From Paeniglutamicibacter antarcticus (GTDB taxonomy: Bacteria; Actinomycetota; Actinomycetes; Actinomycetales; Micrococcaceae): 64,000 nt of DNA. Of this stretch, positions 9,569 through 16,801 are shown in pieces. Within the stretch, counting starts at the first letter, position 1, and every line of letters begins with the position of its first letter. A model generated the notes under the pieces. That model saw only the letters and a program-made list of their open reading frames with translations, did no database searches and had not been told where the DNA came from. The stretch spans positions 124,001-188,000 of the forward strand of contig NZ_CZJT01000110.1 of assembly GCF_900010755.1 (NCBI RefSeq). Reading direction: 5' to 3'. Both the position numbers and the translations under genes were made by a program.

Positions 9569-10576
9569 TCAGCTGGTGTCCTGGTGCCCGTGCGAGCACC
9601 GGATCCCTTGCATGGGCAGCTGGCGTGCCCTGGCTGACGGATCTTCGACGGAGCGATCATCAAGCAGTTCCAACGCGCGCGCGATATTGCTGCGCCACCT
9701 GAAATCCGCTTTGGCGTCGCCCCGGGTGGGTCCGCCGTTGATCAATCCCACGGGTTTTCCCACGGCTTTGGCATCGAGCAGGAGCTTGTAGCCGCTCATG
9801 ACCGCCAGCGAAGAGCCGATCACCAGCAGCCCGCTTGACCGGGCTTCGAGTTCCTTGAGTTTAGCCTTGCGTTCGGCCGGAACGTTTTCACCGAAGTAGA
9901 CGACATTCGGCTTCAGCGCCTGGGATCCGCACACCAGGCAGCCGACCATGGTGAATTCGGCAACATGCGCCTCATCGAGGCTCACGTCCCCATCGGGGTT
10001 GACCAGCGACGGGTCCAGGTCAATACGTTCAAGGTATCCGGGGTTCGCTACATGCAAGCGTGCGTCCAGGGACCTGCGGTCCTCGTTGGCCCCGCAATCC
10101 AGGCAGGTGACCGATTCCATGTCACCGTGCAGGGCAATCACCGTGCGGGAGCCGGCGGCACGATGCAGCCCGTCGACGTTCTGGGTGATGACTCCGATGA
10201 TTTTCCCCGTTTTTTCCCACTCCGCCAGACGGTGGTGGATGGGGTTCGGCAGGGTTTTGTCCATGTGCCGCCAGCCCACGAAGCTACGCGCCCAGTAGCG
10301 GTGCCGGGCGGCAGGTTCGTGCAGGAACTCCTGGTAGGTCATGGGCCGGTGGCTCAGCAGGGAACCGCGCGGGCCGCGGTAGTCGGGGATTCCAGAATCC
10401 GTGGAGACCCCCGCCCCGGTGAGCACCAGGACCGACCCGCGCTCAAGCATCGACCGGATCCCGGCGTTTGCCACCTGCGGATCCTGCAGCGGGGCGTTCT
10501 CCCCCACCACCCGTTCGATGGAGCGGATCGCGGCGCGGTGCGCCATTTCAATGCCGAGCTTTCCTTCATGAAACAT
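9569..10576 (-). CDS. sirtuin-family NAD-dependent protein deacylase
   Basis: The 335-residue protein carries all core Sir2 motifs: the NAD loop GAGVSTDSGIPDYRG at 54-68, TQNVDGLH, the catalytic His in VIALHGDM, two zinc CxxC pairs (CLDCG and CLVCG), PNVVYFGE and the late VIGSSLAV. It should remove acyl groups from lysines using NAD+. The sequence around PNVVYFGEN resembles class II sirtuins more than CobB. The ~45-residue N-terminal extension before the NAD loop may be real; the ATG has an upstream GGAGAAGGG ribosome-binding site. The gene lies downstream of DUF3073 on the same strand with hairpins in between. Confidence 0.94.
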   Translation of the reverse strand: MFHEGKLGIEMAHRAAIRSIERVVGENAPLQDPQVANAGIRSMLERGSVLVLTGAGVSTDSGIPDYRGPRGSLLSHRPMTYQEFLHEPAARHRYWARSFVGWRHMDKTLPNPIHHRLAEWEKTGKIIGVITQNVDGLHRAAGSRTVIALHGDMESVTCLDCGANEDRRSLDARLHVANPGYLERIDLDPSLVNPDGDVSLDEAHVAEFTMVGCLVCGSQALKPNVVYFGENVPAERKAKLKELEARSSGLLVIGSSLAVMSGYKLLLDAKAVGKPVGLINGGPTRGDAKADFRWRSNIARALELLDDRSVEDPSARARQLPMQGIRCSHGHQDTS

Positions 10577-10578
10577 TG

Positions 10579-10716
10579 TTAGATCCCTTCTCCGGGCACG
10601 CCAAAGACCGCGGTCACCAACGCAGGTTCTGCGTGGTGGCCACGGTCTTCGTCTTCACGTACTGGAAAAACCACGACCGCTGATAAATCAGTGGTCACTT
10701 CAGGGAGTCGGCGCAT
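10579..10716 (-). CDS. possible 45-residue protein bridging DUF3073 and the sirtuin
   Basis: An ATG at 10716-10714 overlaps the DUF3073 stop codon (TGATG), and the frame stays open for 45 codons to a TAA at 10581-10579, two bases before the sirtuin ATG. The product would start MRRLPEVTTDL and contain AVVVFPVREDEDRG. The exact fit suggests translational coupling. Against this, third-position GC is only about half, a rare TTA codon is present, no ribosome-binding site is obvious, and two strong hairpins cover the same bases. The call is tentative. Confidence 0.3.
   Translation of the reverse strand: MRRLPEVTTDLSAVVVFPVREDEDRGHHAEPALVTAVFGVPGEGI
10604..10649 (-). other. long imperfect hairpin in the sirtuin leader
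   Basis: About 20 base pairs form between 10604-10625 and 10629-10649, with one bulged base and one mismatch. It lies 28 bases before the sirtuin start codon on the transcribed strand and could be a terminator remnant, an mRNA-stability element or a translation-controlling structure. Confidence 0.55.
10663..10695 (-). terminator. intrinsic terminator-like hairpin after DUF3073
   Basis: On the minus strand ACCACTGAT and ATCAGCGGT pair (10687-10695 with 10676-10684, one G-U pair), followed by CGTGGTTTTT, a short T-run at 10668-10664. It would end DUF3073 transcription, at least partly, before the sirtuin. Confidence 0.55.
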
Positions 10717-10943
10717 CAGCTGATGCGCCGTTGGTCGTCCTCATCGTCGTCGTCTGCGTACTTGTCTTCGTAGTCCGAATAATCGGGCTCGTAAGGTACA
10801 TCGACAGGGCTTGGTGTCGCGGTGCTATGACCACGTGTCTTCCCAAGCTCGCGTTCCAAGGCGGACAAATCAGTGGCCGGGGAGAAATACTTAATATCCC
10901 TGGCCTGTCGTGTCGCTTTTGCCTTCTGACGGCCGCGCCCCAT
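10716..10943 (-). CDS. DUF3073 domain-containing protein
   Basis: This 75-residue actinobacterial protein has the typical basic N-terminus MGRGRQKAKATRQARDIKY, then SPATDLSALERELG, and ends in a strongly acidic tail (KYADDDDEDD). The family is widespread in actinobacteria and has no known biochemical function. Its stop codon sits inside a perfect 20-bp palindrome (10710-10729). A promoter-like element lies upstream near 11007-11035. Confidence 0.9.
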   Translation of the reverse strand: MGRGRQKAKATRQARDIKYFSPATDLSALERELGKTRGHSTATPSPVDVPYEPDYSDYEDKYADDDDEDDQRRIS

Positions 10944-11006
10944 GGCGTGACCCCCTTTTTTCAGTAGATCTGGAGGTGGTCCTACCGTGTTAGGCGGAGG
11001 CCCCAG

Positions 11007-11035
11007 AATATGTGACTAATTCTTTCGTATTTCAA
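11007..11035 (-). promoter_or_regulatory. putative promoter of the DUF3073 gene
   Basis: On the minus strand, TTGAAA (11035-11030) and CATATT (11012-11007) are separated by 17 bp, a good fit to a primary sigma-factor promoter, about 65 bases upstream of the start codon. Not experimentally supported. Confidence 0.45.
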
Positions 11036-11136
11036 GGTTAACATGATTCGGCGGCGAGTGCCTGCCCGCAACCCGGGTTCTGCCGGTAGAGTATTAATTT
11101 GTCCACCAAGTCGATTGTGACCGTCAGGGAGCTTGC

Positions 11137-11733
11137 TTGTCCGATCCGCCTCCCGCTGAGGGAAATGCAGCGCTTCCGGCGCGTAGTGCCAAGTCACAGC
11201 GGCACGCGCGGTGGATTGCACCGGCGCTGTGGGCATTGATCGGTTCACTGGGTGTGTTGCTGGTTTTGCTCTATGGGGCAGACCGTTTTTTCGGCCCCGA
11301 ACAGGCTAAAACACCAGCCCCGAGCGTGATGAGAAACCCAAATCCTGGAATCGACGGCGTCATCGCGCTGCAGGTTCCACCCGAGCAACTCGAAGCCGGC
11401 GACTGCCTCCAGGGATTCACAGATGCCTTGGGTCTTGTCACAATCGTCACCTGCTCGACGTCACATAACGCACAGATGATCGGCACGTTCAAAATTACCG
11501 AGGACACTTTCCCGGGCTCCGAAGAACTGATGGCCCGTTCACAGGATCTGTGCAAATCGGTTCCCCTTGATCCCTCGAGCCCGCTGGACACGACGTGGTC
11601 CTATCATTTCTCGCGCCCTTCGGAGAAGTCTTGGGCCACCGGAGACCGCAAGGTTGTTTGCTTCCTGGCCTTGAATGACGGAACCGTCCAAGACTCGCTG
11701 CTTCCAAGCAGTGCGACACCCATCAGTTCCTGA
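11137..11733 (+). CDS. membrane-anchored protein with septum-formation-like domain
   Basis: The 198-residue product has a polar cytoplasmic N-terminus, one membrane helix (about residues 28-47) and an outer domain. The outer domain contains LEAGDCLQGF, then VTCSTSHNAQMIG, then a conserved-looking CKSVPLD and VVCFLAL, the cysteine and histidine pattern of actinobacterial Septum_form-type domains. Role at the septum is only inferred from the family name. The start is a TTG with an AGGGAG ribosome-binding site 6 bases upstream. It is divergent from DUF3073. Confidence 0.72.
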   Translation: MSDPPPAEGNAALPARSAKSQRHARWIAPALWALIGSLGVLLVLLYGADRFFGPEQAKTPAPSVMRNPNPGIDGVIALQVPPEQLEAGDCLQGFTDALGLVTIVTCSTSHNAQMIGTFKITEDTFPGSEELMARSQDLCKSVPLDPSSPLDTTWSYHFSRPSEKSWATGDRKVVCFLALNDGTVQDSLLPSSATPISS

Positions 11734-11866
11734 GCTTCCCGGCCCATCGGCCCCCTTGAGGATTCGCCGTATGCGGTTTTCGGCCAAAACTAAGGCGCCG
11801 GCGGGTTTGGCCAGGGCAATCCCCCTGCCAAACCCACCGGCGCCCACTTGCTACCGGGTCCAACCG

Positions 11867-14461
11867 TTAGCGGCCCCGGAGCGAGCTAAGCGTCAGCCCG
11901 TCTTGGGTCTCATTGACTCCCACCAGCACGGTGTCTCCGTCCTGGATGGAACCGGAGAGCAGCTCGCGTGCCAGCCTGTCACCGATTTCCCGCTGAATCA
12001 GGCGGCGCAGCGGCCTGGCACCGAAGGCAGGATCGAATCCGGTGAAGGCCAGCCAATCCCTGGCCTCTGCGTCCACTTCCAGTTGCAGCCGGCGCGAAGC
12101 CAAACGGCCAGCCAACGTATCCACCTGCAGCGACACGATCGAACCGAGTTCCTCCAGCGACAGCGGATCGAACATGATCACGTCATCGAGGCGGTTCAGG
12201 AATTCGGGCTTGAACGATGAATTGACCACGTTCATGACCGCATCCTTCTTCGTCTGCGCATCCAGTGTCTGGTCGACCAGGTACTGCGAGCCCAGGTTCG
12301 AGGTCATGATCAGGATGACGTTGCGGAAGTCCACGGTCCGGCCCTGGCCATCGGTCAGGCGTCCGTCGTCGAGCACCTGCAACAGGATGTCGAAGACTTC
12401 CGGGTGGGCCTTTTCAACCTCGTCGAGCAGCACCACCGAGTACGGGCGGCGGCGCACCGCCTCGGTGAGCTGTCCGCCCTCCTCGTAGCCGACGTATCCC
12501 GGAGGGGCACCCACAAGCCGGGCCACCGAGTGCTTCTCCGCGTATTCGCTCATGTCGATGCGGACCATGGCGCGTTCGTCGTCGAAGAGGAAGTCGGCCA
12601 GGGCCTTGGCCAGCTCCGTCTTGCCCACGCCCGTCGGACCCAGGAACAGGAACGAACCTGTGGGCCGGTCGGGATCCGAGATCCCCGCACGTGCCCGTCG
12701 CACCGCGTCAGACACCGTGGCCACGGCCTTCTGCTGGCCGATCAGCCGGTTGCCCAGGAACGATTCCATCTCCAGCAGCTTCTGGCTTTCACCCTGCAAC
12801 ATGCGTCCGGCGGGGATGCCTGTCCAGGCGGAAATCACCTCGGCAATGTCATCGGCGGAGACCTCCTCGGCCACCATCAGCTCACGGCTGCCGACTTCTT
12901 CTTCGGCTTCCGCTGCCTCGGCCAGTTGCGCCTCGAGGGCAGGGATTTCCCCGTAGAGCAGGCGCGATGCCCGTTCCAGGTCCCCCTCGCGTTGCAGCTT
13001 TTCGGCCTGGGAACGCAGCTCGTCAAGGCGTACCTTGAGATCGCCCACGCGGTTCAGGCCTGCCTTTTCGGCTTCCCAGCGGGCATTGAGCCCGTCGAGC
13101 TCCTCCTTCTTGTCTGCCATGTCCGCGCGCAGCGCTTCGAGGCGTTCAACGGATCCCGGATCGGTTTCACCGGAGAGGGCCAGCTCTTCCATGGTCAGCC
13201 GGTCAACCGCGCGGCGAAGCTGGTCGATTTCCTCGGGTGCCGAGTCGATTTCCATGCGCAGCCGGCTGGCGGCTTCGTCCATCAGGTCGATGGCCTTGTC
13301 CGGCAGCTGGCGCCCGGGGATGTAGCGGTTGGACAGCGTCGCGGCTGCCACCAGTGCGGAGTCGGCAATGGTGACCTTGTGGTGGGCTTCGTAGCGTTCC
13401 TTGAGCCCGCGCAAGATCGCGATGGTGTCATTGACGCTCGGCTCCCCCACGTAGACCTGTGCGAAGCGGCGTTCAAGTGCCGGGTCCTTCTCGATGTTTT
13501 CCCGGTACTCGTCGAGCGTCGTGGCGCCGATCAGGCGCAGTTCACCGCGGGCCAGCATGGGCTTGAGCATGTTGCCCGCGTCCATGGCGCCCTCGGAGGC
13601 ACCGGCACCGACCACCGTGTGGATCTCGTCGATGAACGTGACGATCTGCCCGTCGGAGGCCTTGATCTCCTCCAAGACCGCCTTGAGGCGTTCCTCGAAT
13701 TCGCCGCGATATTTGGCCCCCGCCACCATGGCTCCCAAGTCCAGGGAGATCAGCGTCTTGCCGCGCAGCGACTCGGGAACGTCCCCGGCAACCATGCGCT
13801 GGGCCAGCCCCTCGACAACGGCCGTCTTGCCCACTCCGGGCTCACCGATGAGCACCGGGTTGTTCTTGGTGCGGCGCGAGAGCACCTGGACCAGGCGGCG
13901 GATCTCGCCGTCGCGGCCGATGACAGGGTCCAGTTTGCCCGTGCGGGCAATGGCAGTCATGTCGGTGCCGAACTTGGTCAAGGCATCGAAGGTGTTTTCA
14001 GGATCCGGGTTGTTGACCTTGCGGTCCCCGCGGATTCCGGGAAGTGCGGCTTCGAGTGCCTGGCGCGTGGCACCCAGCCCACGCAGCACGTTGCCCGCAG
14101 CTCCGGTGTCATCGCTCAGTCCAAGCAGCAAGTGTTCAGTTGACACATAAGTGTCCCCGAACCCTTCAGCTACCTGCTGTGCCGCGTTGATGGTCTGCAG
14201 GATGCCGCGGGAGTACTGCGCCTGGGCCACAGAATTACCGGAAGACGAGGGCAGCGCCTTGATGGCGGCGCTGGTCTGCACGGAAACCTGGTCCGGGTCG
14301 ATGCCTGCGGCCTTGAGCAATGCAACAGCGACCGATTCGCGCTGATCGATCAGTGCCTTGAGCAGGTGAACCGGCTCCACCTGGGGATTGCCTGCGGTGG
14401 AGGCGTTCATGCCCGAACCCGAGAGTGCTTCTTGGCTCTTGGTTGTAAATTTCGTATCCAC
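11867..14461 (-). CDS. clpB: ATP-dependent chaperone ClpB
   Basis: This is the Hsp100 disaggregase, which works with DnaK to rescue aggregated proteins. Its 864 residues match full length. It has the N-terminal Clp repeats, first AAA+ domain with Walker A GEPGVGKT (near 205), a coiled-coil middle domain (about 410-530), and second AAA+ domain with GPTGVGKT (near 606) and sensor-2 FGARPLRRLIQREI. The start is a GTG (MDTKFTTKS) with an AAAGGA site 5 bases upstream. A HAIR operator lies 33 bases upstream, so HspR control is likely. Confidence 0.98.
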   Translation of the reverse strand: MDTKFTTKSQEALSGSGMNASTAGNPQVEPVHLLKALIDQRESVAVALLKAAGIDPDQVSVQTSAAIKALPSSSGNSVAQAQYSRGILQTINAAQQVAEGFGDTYVSTEHLLLGLSDDTGAAGNVLRGLGATRQALEAALPGIRGDRKVNNPDPENTFDALTKFGTDMTAIARTGKLDPVIGRDGEIRRLVQVLSRRTKNNPVLIGEPGVGKTAVVEGLAQRMVAGDVPESLRGKTLISLDLGAMVAGAKYRGEFEERLKAVLEEIKASDGQIVTFIDEIHTVVGAGASEGAMDAGNMLKPMLARGELRLIGATTLDEYRENIEKDPALERRFAQVYVGEPSVNDTIAILRGLKERYEAHHKVTIADSALVAAATLSNRYIPGRQLPDKAIDLMDEAASRLRMEIDSAPEEIDQLRRAVDRLTMEELALSGETDPGSVERLEALRADMADKKEELDGLNARWEAEKAGLNRVGDLKVRLDELRSQAEKLQREGDLERASRLLYGEIPALEAQLAEAAEAEEEVGSRELMVAEEVSADDIAEVISAWTGIPAGRMLQGESQKLLEMESFLGNRLIGQQKAVATVSDAVRRARAGISDPDRPTGSFLFLGPTGVGKTELAKALADFLFDDERAMVRIDMSEYAEKHSVARLVGAPPGYVGYEEGGQLTEAVRRRPYSVVLLDEVEKAHPEVFDILLQVLDDGRLTDGQGRTVDFRNVILIMTSNLGSQYLVDQTLDAQTKKDAVMNVVNSSFKPEFLNRLDDVIMFDPLSLEELGSIVSLQVDTLAGRLASRRLQLEVDAEARDWLAFTGFDPAFGARPLRRLIQREIGDRLARELLSGSIQDGDTVLVGVNETQDGLTLSSLRGR

Positions 14462-14493
14462 GCTTGTCCTTTCGTTGTTAGCGACTACTCAAA

Positions 14494-14514
14494 CTTGAGT
14501 CTACCTAACTCAAC
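14494..14514 (-). promoter_or_regulatory. HAIR operator (HspR binding site) before clpB
   Basis: CTTGAGT, seven bases, then ACTCAAC on the plus strand matches the actinobacterial HAIR consensus CTTGAGT-N7-ACTCAAG with one mismatch. It lies 33-53 bases upstream of the clpB GTG, where HspR would block the promoter under non-stress conditions. Confidence 0.88.
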
Positions 14515-14573
14515 TTTGCTTTACGTGAACCTATTCCCAACCACCCCAAAATTTTTGGTGGATCTTCAAAACC

Positions 14574-15041
14574 TCAGGAAACCGCGGCACGCTCAAGGGT
14601 GGCGATGTCCAATTTTTTCATGGGCATGAAGGCCTCGACGACCTTGCGGGCGACCTCGGGATCACTGCTGCCCAACAGCTCGGGCAGACGTGTAGGAACC
14701 ACCTGCCAGGACACGCCGTAGCGGTCCTTGAGCCAACCGCATTGGCTTTCCTCGCCGCCCTCGGTCAGGGCCTCCCAGTAGCGGTCGACCTCGGCTTGGT
14801 CTTCACACATGATTTGGAAGGAGACGGCTTCGGTGAAGGAAAACATCGGTCCGCCATTGAGTGCCACGAACGGGCTGCCGTTGAGATTGAATTCGACGGT
14901 CATCGGGACACTCGAGGGATTCCCGTTCGTGTCCCGGTCAATCCGGGTGGAAATCGACGAGTTCGGGAACAGCCCGGTGTAAAACTCGGCGGCCTCCAAG
15001 CCCTGCTGGTCAAACCACAGACACGTGATGATGTTCTTCAT
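14574..15041 (-). CDS. VOC family protein (PhnB / 3-demethylubiquinone methyltransferase-like fold)
   Basis: This 155-residue protein has the PhnB-type vicinal-oxygen-chelate fold: NIITCLWFDQQGLEAAEFY at the start, GSPFVALNGGPMF in the middle, then QCGWLKDRYGVSWQVVP. Despite the old database name, such proteins are not shown to be methyltransferases; the substrate is unknown. I chose the ATG at 15041 because it has an ideal GGAGG ribosome-binding site; the upstream ATG at 15080 adds 13 unsupported residues. clpB lies downstream on the same strand but has its own operator. Confidence 0.85.
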   Translation of the reverse strand: MKNIITCLWFDQQGLEAAEFYTGLFPNSSISTRIDRDTNGNPSSVPMTVEFNLNGSPFVALNGGPMFSFTEAVSFQIMCEDQAEVDRYWEALTEGGEESQCGWLKDRYGVSWQVVPTRLPELLGSSDPEVARKVVEAFMPMKKLDIATLERAAVS

Positions 15042-15411
15042 GGACTTTTCCTCCGGAGCTGGTGACTGGGGATACTGCACACCGACAGACTATGAACCAC
15101 GCACGGCGCTGGCAAGGGGAGAACCCCACAGAGAAGACAGACAATGCCCGGAATCCGAAAACCGGCCCAAGGAACAAAACCTGCAGGTCATGTACTCAAC
15201 ACCGGGCATGGGACCTTTAAACGGATACCCGGCGCCGCCCGAAACATCGAGCAAGGTCGGGCAAGCATCGTCCTCCGGTCCGGGGGAATCCGCGCCATCG
15301 AATTTCACCAGCTATCCCTCTCAGCGACGAATCACCGAGGCTCAACGGCCTCGCGCAGTGGCGCTCTCCGGCTCGCTGCGAACCCCCTGGCGCCGGGGAT
15401 CCGCGTGGGCC

Positions 15412-15759
15412 CTATTCTGCGACCTCAAGCGGAGTACTGCTGCGCTCCTGCCACCATCCAACCCTTGCCTTGGCATACTGGATTGCAGCAACCCAGGGCC
15501 CATGATGCCGAGCAGGAAACCGGCCCCCACCAAGTACGCGGTCCGACGGGTCCAAGCCAAGCCAAGTCCCCAATGCCGAAACTGTATGGGCCCGGCGGGC
15601 AATGAACCCGTCAATCTGGTCGGTTGCGAAAATCGACGCTACGACTGTCAACGCGGGCAGGTAGGCGCCGTGGACCAGCAGCCTGGTGAACACCGGAAGG
15701 AACGCCCTGCGGATGGCACCCATCAGGTGGGGCAGCGTGCGCCATCTGATCTTGCGCAA
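15412..15759 (-). pseudogene. remnant of a CDP-alcohol phosphatidyltransferase gene
   Basis: The minus strand encodes LPALTVVASIFATDQIDGF followed by IARRAHTVSALGTW and DPSDR, close to the family motif D-x2-DG-x2-AR-x8-G-x3-D-x3-D but with two extra residues before the third aspartate. The next membrane segment (YLVGAGFLLGIMGPGLLQ) is in another frame, and an early stop follows. I read this as a gene inactivated by at least one frameshift near 15540-15560. The intact family makes phospholipids such as phosphatidylglycerophosphate. A sequencing error is an alternative. Confidence 0.5.
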
Positions 15760-15841
15760 ACAGCTGCTGGCGCAGATTGCCCAGGTGCGATTGAACCGTC
15801 ACCCGTGCCCCGCCGCCGTTTTCGATGGCGGGGACCCTTCA

Positions 15842-16045
15842 TGTGGCGAGCGGCTGACAGATGATCACTACAGCCGAAACCACTCCAAGGATACCGAAGA
15901 GGACTAACACACCCCACGGGTTCTCGAAGGTTGCCGCCGGCAGCAGGACAACGGTTTTCCCGGGCATAAAGCAGCCAACTCCCAACCGGATTCAAACAGG
16001 GCAACAACCCCCACAAGTGCCCAGATAAAAGCATCGGGGAGGGAG
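15842..16045 (-). pseudogene. remnant of a DedA-like membrane protein gene
   Basis: On the minus strand two frames together encode LPDAFIWALVGVVALFESGW then, after a shift near 15970, MPGKTVVLLPAATFENPWG and VLVLFGILGVVSAVVIICQP. This resembles the start of DedA-family proteins (an acidic residue in the first helix, then LPGE-type motif). Only the N-terminal part is seen and no full frame exists. A possible original start VDIPNWLS lies near 16080, cut by a stop. It is probably decayed together with the adjacent transferase remnant. Confidence 0.42.
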
Positions 16046-16200
16046 TTGGCGGATTAACTGAGCCAGTTCGGGATGTCCACGAAATCTCAGGGCTTGTCGT
16101 TGAAAATGCTGGAGATCTACCGCGGAAAACACCCGCGAACGACTAGCCCCCATAATCATCGCAGTTTACGGATAGGCTTCAATGGCGTCTGCGTGGCTTC

Positions 16201-16229
16201 GCACATGCCGGCCTGAGCCCGGCATGTGC
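16201..16229 (-). terminator. hairpin terminator after the YccF gene
   Basis: GCACATGCCGG (16201-16211) pairs exactly with CCGGCATGTGC (16219-16229) across a 7-nt loop, 19 bases past the YccF gene end at 16248. Confidence 0.7.
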
Positions 16230-16247
16230 CGGATTCGGAGATGCTGC

Positions 16248-16655
16248 TCAGCGGCCGCCGGGCATGTACTGGCCCGAGGGGACAATTTCCTTACCAAGCG
16301 GCATCAGGGAAATCGGGATCATCTTCAGGTTGGCGATGCCCAGCGGGATGCCGATGATGCTCGCGAACATCGGGATGGCGGTCAGTACATGGCCGATGGC
16401 GATCCAAATGCCGGCAACCAGAACCCAGATGACATTTCCAATGGTTGACATTGCACCCACTCGACCGCGATCCACCACGGTTCGCCCAAAGGGCCACAAG
16501 GCATAAAGCGCAATACGGAAGGAAGCAATGCCAAAGGGAATGGTCACGATGAGCAAACAGCAAATAATGCCGGCCAGCGCGTATCCGGCCGCCAACCAGA
16601 TGCCGCCGAAGACCAACCAAATGACATTGAGAATTGCCGAAAGAGAGTTTCGCAT
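16248..16655 (-). CDS. YccF domain-containing membrane protein
   Basis: The 135-residue protein has the duplicated YccF architecture: NVIWLVFGGIWLA and IPFGIASFRIALYALWPFG in the first half, NVIWVLVAGIWIAIGH and IIGIPLGIANLKM in the second. Each half forms membrane helices. Function is unknown in all bacteria. The start at 16655 (MRNSLSAIL) matches the family start; an upstream ATG at 16727 would add 24 residues and cannot be excluded because neither has a strong ribosome-binding site. Confidence 0.85.
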   Translation of the reverse strand: MRNSLSAILNVIWLVFGGIWLAAGYALAGIICCLLIVTIPFGIASFRIALYALWPFGRTVVDRGRVGAMSTIGNVIWVLVAGIWIAIGHVLTAIPMFASIIGIPLGIANLKMIPISLMPLGKEIVPSGQYMPGGR

Positions 16656-16801
16656 ATACCAAGTATCGATGAAAGCGGATTCTTTCCACCATGGGGCATG
16701 TCCCTGATTAACCCCCGAACTCCCCATAACGCTTTCTAACGATTTGCCCCTGCGGGCCCTCTCAATTCGATTAGTTTCGCCTAAACCGGCAAGCTTGATG
16801 G

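Larger units (their letters stand above)
15060..16247. other. gene-poor stretch with decayed coding sequence
   Basis: About 1.2 kb holds no convincing intact gene on either strand. The open frames here do not resemble known proteins. The two pseudogene remnants above account for 15412-16045. 15080-15410 and 16046-16200 show nothing I recognise. A hairpin ends the YccF gene at 16201-16229. Confidence 0.6.

Noticed and set aside
12404..14143. 579-codon open frame on the plus strand
   Set aside because: It is antisense to clpB and its translation has no recognisable domain; long antisense frames are expected in GC-rich genes.
14461..14573. CIRCE element near clpB or dnaK
   Set aside because: The CIRCE consensus arms (TTAGCACTC) are absent; the dyads seen fit HAIR instead.
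15025..15864. 279-codon plus-strand frame in the gene-poor stretch
   Set aside because: Composition is Pro/Ser/Arg-rich with no domain, and the opposite strand carries recognisable remnants of real families.
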